Positions 24,967-36,492 of a stretch of DNA of 64,000 bases are shown here, piece after piece (positions within the stretch are counted from its first letter, which is position 1; every line of letters starts with the position of its first letter). This DNA comes from Hevea brasiliensis (taxonomy: Eukaryota; Streptophyta; Magnoliopsida; Malpighiales; Euphorbiaceae). Both the position numbers and the translations under genes were made by a program. The notes beneath the pieces are model-generated. The model had not been told where the DNA came from and did no database searches. It saw nothing but the letters and a program-made list of their open reading frames with translations. The DNA lies in NCBI RefSeq assembly GCF_030052815.1, contig NC_079510.1, positions 7,391,375-7,455,374 of the forward strand, written 5' to 3'.

Positions 24967-26240
24967 CACAACTCCCCACATTTATGGTACCACTAGAATA
25001 CCTAGGGTAAGGGTCATTGAAGAAAATCCCACCATGATGCCATCTCAAATAGATCAATAAATCACCCACGCTATAAACAATAAAATTACACAATTAATAA
25101 GAAAATAAGGTACCACAAAACATGCATGTACATTACAAGTAAAAAAAAAAAAAGCCATTTTCACAATCCTAATACAAGAATGATATTAAAATACCCTCAT
25201 AATGCAATATAATGGCAATAAAAGCCATTAACAGTTAAATAGGTTGAATACATTAAATAAACGTACTTGAAGAATTTACTCTTCAAATCCTTAATCTTCA
25301 ATGCTCACCAATTCATTCCCTTTACACAATTAATGTAGCAAAATGAGTACTAATACTATCAATGTCGCAACAGCTTTAGGTTGAAATTGAAAGGAAACAT
25401 CATGGGTTTGTAATAGGGAATTTAGGGATTTTGGGCAAAGACTTAGAGATTAAGCTAATTTTATAATTCATATTATTTTATTATTATTTTTTCCACGTAA
25501 CTTCTCCATGCTAGCACCACTAATGCGCATAAGAGTGATTGGAGTTCACACTCTTTAGTTTAGGGATCTTAAGGATATCATAATTTTACTTTATAAGAGT
25601 TGAGACGTGTCATGGGACTTTTTAAAAGTTTTTAGGTGTGAAATAGCATATTCGGCATAAAACCAAAATTTACTAATTTCTTCAACTTTGAATCATTGTG
25701 GACTCCCCAGAGAGAGAGAGAGATGGGTTGGCTAAGTCATTTTGTGGCAATCGTGGCATTGTTACAGAGTTGAGGCATCTGCAAGTGACACACAAAACAA
25801 AATAGATTTATACTATAATAATAAAAAAAATCGGCGTTATATTTGCATTCAATAGGTCATAAAAACTAAAATTTGTTGATTTCTTCAACCTTGAATTATT
25901 ATGGTCTCTTTAGAGAGAGAGAGAGAGAGAGAGAGATGGGTTGGCTAAGTTGATTTGTGGCAGCCATGTCTTTCTTAGCCTTCGAGGTGATATTCTCTCC
26001 AGAAACCTTTAGATCTAATTCCATTGTTCAGCAACCGACTTACTTGAAACTGGCTCACCTACACAATTTTTCATAGTTTTTGGTGCCACTCTTTGGCTCA
26101 CCTTCATCGATGGCATCTTCATCTTCAAGTGTGTCATTATCTAATACAAACTCAAGAAATACAGATCTAAAAAGGAGAAAGAGAGAAAGGAACACACAAA
26201 GAAAAGGAGAAGTTCACATTTACTATTCTCAAAACATATC
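24967..26240. other. Spacer with a direct repeat left of the Tekay-like array
   Basis: Two related ~105-bp segments (about 25,655-25,750 and 25,855-25,960) each contain ATTTCTTCAACYTTGAATYATT, a GA run and GATGGGTTGGCTAAGT. Minus-strand translation of 25,980-26,150 gives a short acidic stretch (EDEDAIDEGEPKSG) without intact frame, possibly a decayed exon. Nothing else is recognised. Confidence 0.4.
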
Positions 26241-26245
26241 ATATA
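26241..26245. repeat. Left target-site duplication ATATA of the whole array
   Basis: ATATA directly precedes the TG of the first LTR. The same five bases directly follow the last CA at 40,210-40,214. No such duplication surrounds the middle LTR. Confidence 0.85.
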
Positions 26246-26591
26246 TGTAACACCCCTATTTGTATAGCCTGGTATATTTCACTGATCCGGTGACCGGTGT
26301 TGATCCGGACAATTAAGGGGATTAAAACCATACTTAAGACAATTAGAGAAACCATAAACTCAAATAATTAGTAATGTTCAATTAGTTAAGTATAAATAAG
26401 AAAAAACAGAACATAAGAAGTTAAACGAGCCGAGAGTCACAGCGATGGGTGACCTCCTCGGGAACGACTACGAAGTCGTTTTAAACTCAAATTTCGAACC
26501 GTAAAATGTGACGCTGCGGTCCTTAGGACCCTTATGAACACAGTGGAAAAGAAAAAATCACGAAAAAGAACTGTTAAGCCAGTCAAATAAT
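26246..26591 (+). repeat. Truncated left LTR of the array
   Basis: Matches the first ~346 bases of the other two LTRs (starting TGTAACACCCCTATTTGTAT). It stops abruptly inside AAATAAT and is joined directly to integrase sequence. About 3.37 kb of LTR is missing here. Confidence 0.9.
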
Positions 26592-27842
26592 CATGAGTCT
26601 CCTTTTGCCATGCACCCTGGTGGCACAAAAAAGTATAGAGGGCTAAAGGAGCATTACTGGTGGATGGGTATGAAAAGAGATGTGGCAGAGTTTGTATCCA
26701 AATGCCTAACTTGTCAGCAAGTGAAGGCAGAGCGCCAAGTACCTACTGGGTTGTTACATCCACTACCAGTACCAGAATGGAAATGGGAAAGAATAACAAT
26801 GTATTTTGTAATGGGACTTCCGAGGACACAGAAGAGTCATGATGCAGTATGGGTCATTGTTGACAGACTGACCAAGTCTGCTCATTTTCTGCCAGTCCGG
26901 ATGGACTACAGTTTAGAAAAGATTGGCCAAGTTGTACATTGATGAGATTGTAAGACTGCATGGAGTGCCAGTATCCATCGTATCAGACAGAGATCCTAGG
27001 TTCACTTCTAAATTCTGGGGTAGTCTTCAGAGAGCCCTAGGAACTAGATTGAATTTCAGTACTGCATTCCACCCACAGACAGATGGTCAATCTGAGAGGG
27101 TAATTCAGATCTTGGAGGATATGCTACGGGCTTGTGTGATTGAGTTTGAGAGCAGTTGGGATACACACTTGCCTTTGATTGAGTTTTCTTATAACAACAG
27201 CTATCAATCAAGCATTGGAATGCCTCCATAAGAAGCTTTGTATGGCAGAAAATGTAGAACCCTATTGTGTTGGGATGACGTGGGTGAAAGAAAGATGATT
27301 GGACCCGAAATTGTTCAACAAACTGAGGAGAAGATCAGGGTGATCAGAGATCGACTTAAGACTGCATCAGACCGTCAGAAGTCCTACATTGATTTGAAAA
27401 GAAGGGATATTGAGTATGCAGTGGGTGAGAAAGTTTTCCTCGAAGTTTCTCCTTAGAAGAGAATTATGAGATCCGGCAGAAAGGGGAAACTGAGTCCCCG
27501 TTTCATTGGGCCATATGAGGTTCTGGAAAGAGTGGGTCCTTTGGCATATCGGTTGGCACTACCTCCATAGTTGGAAAAGATACATAATGTTTTCCATGTG
27601 TCTATGTTGAGGAGGTACCGATCAGACCCATCTCATGTACTACCAGCAGAGGAAATTGAAGTGAATCTAGACCTCACATATGAAGAAAAACCCATAGAGA
27701 TTCTGGCTTATGAGGTGAAGCAGCTACGGAACAAACAGATACCATTGGTAAAAGTGCTGTGGAACCATCATTCGGGCCAGGAAGCTACTTGGGAACGAGA
27801 GGAGGACATGAGGAGACAACACCCACAAATGCTCGTAAATTG
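26592..27842 (+). pseudogene. Truncated Tekay-like pol: integrase and chromodomain, broken
   Basis: Begins within the HHCC finger of integrase (MHPGGTKKYRGLKEHYWW, then CLTCQQ) and continues through the catalytic core (MYFVMGLPR, where the usual aspartate codon reads Tyr; [21 protein letters not shown]) to the chromodomain (27,571-27,842, ending in the WEREEDMRRQHP block). Gag, protease, reverse transcriptase and RNase H are absent. One frameshift (near 26,925) and three in-frame stops (27,229, 27,454 and 27,568; two replace Tyr and Trp codons kept in the right copy) kill it. It is nearly identical to the right copy over the 3' part, so the duplication is recent. Confidence 0.9.
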
Positions 27843-27889
27843 ATACTGTGTAAAATTTCGAGACGAAATTTATTTAAGGGGTGGAGAAT

Positions 27890-30800
27890 TGTAACACCCC
27901 TATTTGTATAGCCTGGTATATTTCACTGTTCCAGTGACCGGTGTCGGTCCGGACAATTAAGGGGATTAGAACCATACTTAAGATAACTAGAGAAAACATA
28001 AACACAAATAATTAGTAATGCTCAATTAGTTAAGTATAAATAAGAAAAAACAGAACATAAGAAGTTAAACGAGCCGAGAGTCACAACGATGGGTGACCTC
28101 CTTGGGATTGACTGCGAAGTCATTTTAAACTCAAATTTCGAACCGTAAAATGTGATGCTGCGGTCCTTAGGACCCTTATGAACACAGTGGAAAAGAGAAA
28201 ATCACGAAAAAGAACTGTTAAGCTACCAAATAATTAGGTCGTGAGCCGAAAGAAATATGAAATTATTTGCAAACCGATGATGAGCCGTGAGCGGCAATTT
28301 GGTCAATTGACCCGAGAGTCGACTCGACCTAATCACAAATAAAATCGGAGAAAAGAAAATTTCGGAATCGAGAATTAAATTAAAGAACTAATAGAAAAAT
28401 TAAAAAAAAAAGAGAAAATAGAAAAGTCAAAAGGTGATGACATCATGCATGACCTCATGCATGATGCCATAAAGAATAAAATTAATTTATTTACTTATTT
28501 GGATTTTTGGTCTTCCTAAAGAGATAAAAGACAAAATGAAAGAAAAGAAAAAAAAAATCATTCTTCTTCTTCAAATAAAAACGTGCATCTCTCTTCTCTC
28601 TCTCTTTTATCTCCTTAGTTTCCTCTATAGCCATGAAATTCAAGCTTTCAAAGCTTGAATCAACCCCATAAATTCCCCAAAAATTCCTCTAAATTATGAT
28701 TAAGCTTTGTTTGGGCTACTAGAAGAGGAGATTGAAGAAGCAAGAAAGAAGAAAAAAGGGAAGAAAATTAGTGATTGGAAAATCAAACAAAGATTAGTAT
28801 GTAAATTTGAATTCTTTTGTTAAATTTCTATGTTCTTAGTTTAATTAACTTAGAAAGTAACTTAAAATGAAACAAAAATAATTGTGAGGGACCAAAGATG
28901 AATTTAGGCGAGCTAGGGTTTGATGTGTGTATGCATGAATTTGATTGAATTCAATATGTATGGAAGCTTAATTGAGTGATGGAGTGATGTTAGTATGATT
29001 TGAATTGGTTAAATGCAACAAAATTAGTGAGTTAGGGTTTTGAAACCTAGGGTTTTGAGGCAAAAATTTGGAGAAATTTGTAAATGGTGTCTTTGACCTA
29101 ATGTGAAGTGAAAAATGGTCATTTGTGACCAAATGAGGTGTGTTAGAAGTGTTGGAATTAAAAGCCAATTCGGGTTAGATAAGGTCATGTGCTGGCAGCA
29201 TGATCAAGATTTTCTTTTAGGGACCAAAAATGAAATTTTGCAAGTCCAATGGATATGTGACCAATTGGAGATGAGAATAGGCACTAAATGACACAATTTT
29301 CATTTAGGAAGCCTGCCCAAAAAGTGACTAAAACCTAGTGAACAAAGTGGCCGAAGTCGGAAAATCGCAGGCTGCCTCTGCACAAACTGACCAAATGAAC
29401 AGTATTTGTTCATTTGGTCATAACTCGAGCTAGGCAGGTCAAAATGACCTGAAATTTTACCAGGAGTTAGATGACATGTAGATCTAAAACTTTCATGAAG
29501 AACACCAACCCAAATTATGCCATTAACCTAATCAAATTACTGAGCAAAATCGGTGACCTGAATCTGCAGAACTACAGATTGCCATATGAACAGTAAAGTT
29601 TTAATGGATATAACTCTCTCTAGAAAACTCCGATTTAGGCGATTCTTGAACCGATGGAAACCTAAGACATAGTAGAACATTTCATATGAAGAAAATTGGA
29701 CCAAATTATGGACTTAACTTGATCAAATTACTGAATGAATTTGGATCAACAAATCTGCAGAACCAAATTCTGTAGCATGAATAGTAATAGTAATTTGCTT
29801 ATAACTTGAGCTACAAAACTTCAATTTGGTTAATTCAAAGAGGAGAATAAACTTAAGACAATAAGGAACATTTTCTATGAAGAAAGTTTTACCAAATTCC
29901 AATAGTAAACTGACCAATAAAATAGTACAATTAGGGACACCAAAATTGAAAATTTGGCAATTTTGCCTGAAAGACCTAAGTTTTGAGAAAATGACCAAAA
30001 CCAACAAGTTTGGTGACCAAAATGTGGTATGTGGGTAAAGTTGGAATTCCCATACCTATTAAGCCTTAGAAAGTCAATAATTTGACTTGAATAGTGTAGT
30101 GAATAGTAACCCGAAACACAAAATTTCAAGAACGTCGAATTTAGCACGTTAGAGCTAGGTAAAAGTGAAGTTAAATTTATTTTTGGATTTATGCTAAGTT
30201 ATGGTACTGAAACACTGTGAAATTATGTATTTCAGTGGAAAGGAATACCGGGACAGAACCCGAGGAGTCGAGTCGAGTCAAGGCCAACTGGTGACTCGTT
30301 TGAGGTTTGTGCACAACGTATACTTTTTATAATCATCTTTTGCATACTGTTTTGAATAATGTGAAATATTGAATTATGGCATTCTTACGATGTTTTGTTT
30401 TAAATTGTTGAAAGTTATTATGTATATTGAAATGACAATGTTTAGCAAATAGTTAAGATAAGTTTTGAAACCACAGTGTCTTGACCATATATTTGAACAC
30501 CTCACTAGCACGACTAGTGGAGGTAATTAGTTTCGAATTTTGATTCCTTCTCTGGAGAAGTGTTGAGGTGTGCCAGTAGAAGAGGATGTGAATGGATATC
30601 CATATATTTGAGCTAGCTGGCCTTGTGATGTGATTTCTCTTTAGCCTCTGGCTATTGAGATTCTATTTGTTTCGAATGGCATGATCTAACTGTGGGTTTT
30701 ATGAAATGTGTTTTGATACTTTGAAATGAACTTGGTTTGCATTTAAAATCTCACAATGCATGATTTGTACTTAATTCTCATGTTCAGCTAAATTTTTAAA

Positions 30801-31605
30801 TAAATGTGATTTAAGTTTTGCATAAAGATTATTTTAGTATGTTGTGCACCACTGAGTCCTAGTACTCAGCGATAGCTTTTATTGCTGTCGCAGATTTAGA
30901 GACTAGAGGAGCAAAGAGATCGAGTCAAGATTGAGGATCATTCAGCTTGAAGTCTTCGGGTATAATTTATACCCTAACTGTAAATATTTCTTTTGATGTA
31001 TATATATTGCACATAAATGTATGGACATGTAAAAATGGGTCTTGAGCAGTTTGTATAAAATTCGTATAAAGTTGTAATATATATCGTAGTTTGAAATTCT
31101 CTTAATGTAAATTTTGTAATCATGTATCTAAATTGTTTTGTTTCTAATGAAATATGAATGGAACTATTTTATTTAATTTGAATAAAATGGATTACTAGTA
31201 TTTTGATGATCATTGGATAGTGGATTTGAAATTTGAAAGTTGATAAATGCATTGAGAAATTGATTGAGATTGAGTATGAAATTGAAGCAGTTGTTGAAAA
31301 AAAATTTTAGAAGTGTTTTTTTTACAGGTATTTGAAGAACTGTTTTCTTAAAATACAGAGGGAACTCTGTCAAAATTTTTATAAAATTTGCGGAAAAATA
31401 AAATGGGCCAAAATTTCCAACTAGCTTTCCACTTAATTACATGTTTTAAATACTTATTAGAAATGCTCACCACTTATAAAAAATAAGAGAATTATTTTAA
31501 AATCCCTTGTAGGGTACTTAATGAGTTATTGGTAGGTGAAGTTCGGTAGTTGATTAGGTATTCTACGGGGTCATGTTATGCCTTACAGAGGGGTAAGGTG
31601 TGACA
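27890..31605 (+). repeat. Middle LTR (full length, 3716 bp)
   Basis: Starts TGTAACACCCC after the polypurine tract and ends GTGTGACA just before the primer site. It serves as 3' LTR of the left unit and 5' LTR of the right unit. It carries a conserved head (GGTGACCGGTGTCGGTCCGG at 27,926-27,945) and three related ~185-bp internal units from about 29,397 to 29,945. Only scattered differences from the right LTR are seen, plus some clustered ones near 28,220-28,340 and 30,265-30,290. Confidence 0.93.
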
Positions 31606-31613
31606 TGTTTAAG

Positions 31614-31625
31614 TGGTATCAGAGC
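31614..31625 (+). other. Primer binding site (initiator Met-tRNA type)
   Basis: TGGTATCAGAGC lies 8 bases after the LTR end. It is the standard plant retrotransposon site complementary to the 3' end of tRNA-iMet. Confidence 0.93.
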
Positions 31626-31794
31626 AAATTTTTGAAGTATATTTTAACTTGAGAATTTGTGTCTTTTCTTTGTTAAGTACAACTGCTCAATGTCCATAAT
31701 TGTTACATACAGTGCATTACATCATGAATATGAACTAACGGAGGGAAATCTCCATATGTTACTTGTTCAGAAGATACCCTAACTTCAGCCGGAA

Positions 31795-32916
31795 ATGGAA
31801 GAAGGGGATCGCTCAGTTGAGCAGTCTGTTGAAGCTGAGGCACAAGGGGAAGCCCCAGCTTTACCGAATGTCAGTGGATTTGTAGCACCAGCCCCGCAAA
31901 TGCCGCAATTTCCTGCACAGTTCGCACAGCAGATGGCGGTAATGTTTCAACAAATGGCTGGGGGTATGCCTGTTCAAGCTCCACCCCAACCACCAGTGGC
32001 ACAACCACTGCCTCCAGCTAGACAGTATGATAAGTTATTGAAGTATGGGGCTGCAGAATTTAAGGGTACAGTGGACCCTTTAGAGGCAGAGCAATGGCTT
32101 GAAAGAATGGACAGAGTATTTAAGAAGCTGCACTGCCAAGATGAATTGAAGTTTGAATACTCTGTGTCGCTACTGCAAGGGGATGCGTATGATTGGTGGA
32201 AGACCATCCCCCATAGTTTGGTTGAACCACTAGTGCTGACCTGGGATGACTTCATCAGAGAGTTCAGACAGAAATACATCCCAGATGCATATGTTGATCA
32301 GAAACTGCAAGAATTTTTGAGTTTGAAACAAGGAAATCGATCAGTGGCAGAGTATGAGAGGGAGTTCTCCCGCCTGAGTCACTATGCGGGGAGTCTCCTT
32401 ACTACCAGCAAGGCAAGATGCAAGAGATTTGAGACGGGTTTGAAGCCCAGTATAAGGATGCAAGTTGTGGGATTTCGACACAGCAACTTCTCAGAGCTTA
32501 TGTCTCAAGCACTTGAACTGGAGAGAATTGAATCAGAAGCAACCCCAGTGAAAGAAAAATCAGAAAAAGCTGAGAAATCAGAAAAAGACAAGGGGGAAAA
32601 ATCAGTTGAACAGAGTTCTGGTGCTACCTCTGGAAAGAGAAAGAAATTTAGTGGACCCATCAGGGGTCGAGGTGGAAGATTTGGTAGAGGCAAATTTTCT
32701 GGACAGAGACCCCCTAGGTCTGGTCAGCAGTCGAGCAGGGGTTCACATTCTGCCCGCCCCTGTGAGACTTGTGGCAAGATTCATGGGGGGGAATGCTATT
32801 GGGCCACTGGAGCCTGCTTTAACTGCGGAGGCAAGGGTCATTTAGCAAGAGACTGCACTAGTGCTCCGTCTTCGAGATATGGTCCAGCTCCTACTACTGC
32901 CGAGGGATCTATTTAG
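31795..32916 (+). CDS. gag: Tekay-like Gag polyprotein (gag part of gag-pol)
   Basis: Structural capsid/nucleocapsid part of the retrotransposon, 373 residues. A Pro/Gln-rich N-terminus is followed by the retrotransposon gag capsid domain at about residues 85-190 (AAEFKGTVDPLEAEQWLERM, LLQGDAYDWW, FIREFRQKY). A Lys/Glu-rich then Arg/Gly-rich linker follows, and a CCHC zinc knuckle (CFNCGGKGHLARDC) lies near residue 342. The ATG at 31,795 lies about 180 bases after the primer site. The frame ends at TAG (32,914-32,916), but the same frame reopens and runs into protease after another stop (TGA, 33,046). In relatives gag and pol form one frame, so both stops are probably mutations. Both are consistent with C-to-T changes. 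Confidence 0.88.
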   Translation: MEEGDRSVEQSVEAEAQGEAPALPNVSGFVAPAPQMPQFPAQFAQQMAVMFQQMAGGMPVQAPPQPPVAQPLPPARQYDKLLKYGAAEFKGTVDPLEAEQWLERMDRVFKKLHCQDELKFEYSVSLLQGDAYDWWKTIPHSLVEPLVLTWDDFIREFRQKYIPDAYVDQKLQEFLSLKQGNRSVAEYEREFSRLSHYAGSLLTTSKARCKRFETGLKPSIRMQVVGFRHSNFSELMSQALELERIESEATPVKEKSEKAEKSEKDKGEKSVEQSSGATSGKRKKFSGPIRGRGGRFGRGKFSGQRPPRSGQQSSRGSHSARPCETCGKIHGGECYWATGACFNCGGKGHLARDCTSAPSSRYGPAPTTAEGSI

Positions 32917-33048
32917 AGTCCTGCTCCCAGAGGTTCACAGTCAGTTGGCAGAGGTAGAGGTAGAGGCACTGCTTCAAGCAGTCAGGGCACAGTTGGTCAG
33001 TCAGGACAAGGAAGTGCTTCAACCAGAATGTACACAATGAGACAGTGA

Positions 33049-36000
33049 GAAGAGGCTGAGACTTCTGATGTGGTAGCTGGTACATTCTCTATCTCTGATC
33101 AAGAAGTATTTGTATTGTTTGATCCGGGTTCAACCCATTCATATGTTAGTGCTAGCATAGTCAGTTCACTTGCTGTTCCATGTGTGCAAATGGGTTTTGA
33201 AGTGCTAGTAACTAGTCCGTTAGGACAAGAAGTCCGGGTCAATAGAATTTATAGAGACTGTCCTTTGGTGATCCAAGGACATGTTTTCCTGTTAGACTTG
33301 ATTGAAATGCCCTTCAAAGAGTATGATATCATCTTGGGCATGGATTGGTTAGCCAGGCATTACGCCATGATTGACTATAGACTGAAGACAGTCACTTTTG
33401 GTCTTCCTTTGTACAGTGATGTGGTAATACATGGGGAGAGGCATTTACTGCCATCAAACATCATTTCAGCTGCATTAGCCAGAAGGATGATCAGAAAGGG
33501 GTGTGAAGCATACTTGGCATATGTGATAGACACCCAAGTGGGGAGTCCAGCACTAAGGGACATCGTTACTGTATGTGAATTTTTGGATGTATTTCCTGAT
33601 GAATTATCAGGATTACCTCCAGAAAAAGAGGTGCAGTTTGAGATTAATGTTATGCCTGGTGTGGACCCAATCTCTATAACGCCATATAGAATGGCACCTG
33701 CAGAATTAAAAGAGTTGAAAGTACAATTGCAAGAGTTGCTTGACAAGGGCTTTATCCGCCCTAGTGTGTCACCTTGGGGAGCGCCAGTATTGTTTGTAAA
33801 GAAGAAGGATGGCACTCTCTGGTTATGCATTGATTATCGGCAGTTGAATAAGGTGACAATAAAGAACAGATATCCATTGCCCGCATTGATGACTTGTTTG
33901 ATCAGTTGAGGGGTGCAGATGTGTTCTCCAAAATTGACTTGAGATTAGGTTATTATCAGTTGAAAGTACAAGAGCAAAGTATTGCTAAAACTGCCTTCAG
34001 AACCCGTTATGGCCATTATGAGTTTTTGGTTATGCCATTCAGGTTAACTAATGCTCCGGCTGCTTTTATGGATCTGATGAACAATATCTTCAGACCATAC
34101 CTCGACCAGTTTGTTGTGGTATTCATAGATGATATATTGGTCTATTCGAGGAATGCAGAAGAGCATGATAGACATCTGCGGATTGTACTGCAGACTTTGA
34201 AGGAGAAACAGCTATATGCCAAATTGTCGAAATGTGAATTTTGGCTGAAGGAGATATCCTTTTTGGGGCACATAGTATCAGAAGAGGGCATCAAGGTAGA
34301 TCCAAGTAAGATAGAAGCTGTCCTTAATTGGAGGCCACCCAGAAATGTCACAGAGATTCGCAGTTTTCTGGGTTTAGCTGGATACTACCGTCGGTTTGTG
34401 AAAGGATTCTCCATGTTGGCATCTCCATTGACCAATCTACTTCGAAAAGATGTGAAATTTCAGTGGATGGATAAATGCCAACAGAGTTTTGATGAATTGA
34501 AGAAATGTTTGACTGAAGCTCCAGTCCTTACTTTACCTACTCCGGGTAAAGAATATACAGTATATAGTGATGCTTCTCACAATGGGTTAGGCTATGTATT
34601 GATGCAAGATCGAAATGTCATTGCCTATGCATCACGCCAGCTAAAACCGCATGAGAGGAATTATCCAGCACATGATTTGGAGCTTGCAGCTATTGTGTTT
34701 GCTCTTAAAATCTGGAGGCACTATTTGTATGGGGAAAAGTATTACATCTACACAGATCATAAGAGTTTAAAGTATTTGGGCACCCAGAAAGAGCTGAATT
34801 TGAGACAGAGAAGATGGTTAGAGTTGATAAAAGACTATGATTGTCTGATAGACAATTAGCCAGGGAAAGCTAATGTTGTGGCTGACGCCTTAAGTCGCAA
34901 GACTATGGCAAGTCTACGGGTTACTCCTTTGTCTTTGGTACATGAGTTGAGATCATTACATGCCAGCTTAGAGATTAATAATGATAGGCAGACAGCAGTT
35001 GCATGGCATGTACAGCCAGTGTTGATTGATCAGATTAGAATGGCCGCTCAGAATGATCAGAAGTATCAGAAGCTGTTGGAAGAAGTCCGGCAGGGCAAGA
35101 AACCAGAATTCTCAATCAGAGATGATGGTCTACTGCTACACCAGGGCAGAATATGTGTTCCTAATGATGTTGAATTGAGGAAGATCATTTTGAAGGAAGC
35201 ACATGAGTCTCCTTTTTCCATGCACCCTGGTGGCACAAAAATGTATAGAGGGCTAAAGGAGCATTACTGGTGGATGGGTATGAAAAGAGATGTGGCAGAG
35301 TTTGTATCCAAATGCCTAACTTGTCAGCAAGTGAAGGCAGAGCATCAAGTACCCACTGGGTTGTTATATCCACTACGATGCATCGAATGGAAATGGGAAA
35401 GAATAACAATGGATTTTGTAATGGGACTTGAGGACACGGAAGAGTCATGATGCGGTATGGGTCATTATTGTGATCGACCAAGTCCGCTCATTTTCTGCCG
35501 ATTCGGATGGACTACGATTTAGAAAGATTGGCCAAGTTGTACATTGATGAGATTGTGAGGCGCATGGAGTGCGGTATCCATCGTATCGAGCAGAGATCCT
35601 AGGTTCACTTCTAGATTCTGGGGTAGTCTTCAGAGAGCCCTAGGAACTAGATTGAATTTAAGTACTGCATTCCACCCACAGACAGATGGCCAATCTGAGA
35701 GGGTAATTCAGATCTTGGAGGATATGCTACGGGCTTGTGTGATTGAGTTTGAAGGCAGTTGGGATACACACTTGCCTTTGATTGAGTTTGCTTATAACAA
35801 CAGCTATCAATCAAGCATTGGAATGCCTCCATATGAAGCTTTGTATGGCAGAAAATGTAGAACCCCATTGTGTTGGGATGACGTGGGTGAAAGAAAGATG
35901 ATTGGACCCGAAATTGTTCAAAAAACTGAGGAGAAGATCAGGGTGATCAGAGATCAACTTAAGACTGCATCAGACCGTCAGAAGTCCTACATTGATTTGA

Positions 36001-36446
36001 AAAGAAGGGATATTGAGTATGCAGTGGGTGAGAAAGTTTTCCTCAAAGTTTCTCCTTGGAAGAGAATAATGAGATTCGGCAGAAAGGGAAAACTGAGTCC
36101 CCGTTTCATTGGGCCATATGAGGTTCTGGAAAGAGTGGGTCCTTTGGCATATCGGTTGGCACTACCTCCAGAGTTGGAGAAGATACATAATGTTTTCCAT
36201 GTGTCTATGTTGAGGAGGTACCGATCAGACCCATCTCATGTACTACCAGTAGAGGAAATTGAAGTGAATCCAGATCTCACATATGAAGAAGAACCCATAG
36301 AGATTCTGGCTTATGAGGTGAAGCAACTACGGAACAAGCAGATACCATTGGTAAAAGTGCTGTGGAACCATCATTCGGGCCAGGAGGCTACTTGGGAACG
36401 AGAGGAGGACATGAGGAGACAACACCCACAGCTGTTCAGAAATTGA
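33049..36446 (+). pseudogene. pol: Tekay-like Pol: protease, RT, RNase H, integrase, chromodomain; broken
   Basis: Enzymes for reverse transcription and integration of the element. Order: aspartic protease (FDPGSTHSY at about 33,118), reverse transcriptase ([20 protein letters not shown]; catalytic FIDDILVYS at about 34,122), and RNase H ([22 protein letters not shown]). These are followed by the integrase HHCC finger (35,200-35,340), the integrase core (QTDGQSERV at 35,670) and a C-terminal chromodomain (about 36,280-36,440) thought to guide insertion into heterochromatin. Lesions: a 1-bp loss near 33,880 in RT, a TAG at 34,857, and many small indels across the integrase core at 35,375-35,620. 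Outside these spots the frames are long and well conserved, so the copy is young. Confidence 0.92.
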
Positions 36447-36469
36447 TACCAGGTAAAATTTCGAGACGA

Positions 36470-36492
36470 AATTTATTTAAGGGGTGGAGAAT
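36470..36492 (+). other. Polypurine tract before the right LTR
   Basis: A purine run ending AAGGGGTGGAGAAT immediately precedes TGTAACACC. It primes plus-strand synthesis in gypsy elements. The same tract lies before the middle LTR at about 27,876-27,889. Confidence 0.8.

Noticed and set aside
28960..30150. Open frames of 66-94 residues on the minus strand, repeated at 37,575-38,753
   Set aside because: They occur identically in both LTR copies and are not conserved in the related solo LTR; low-complexity Phe/Asn/Ser-rich reading of non-coding LTR.
33375..33830. 151-residue minus-strand frame under the protease/RT region
   Set aside because: Mirror frame of the conserved pol coding strand; no independent features.
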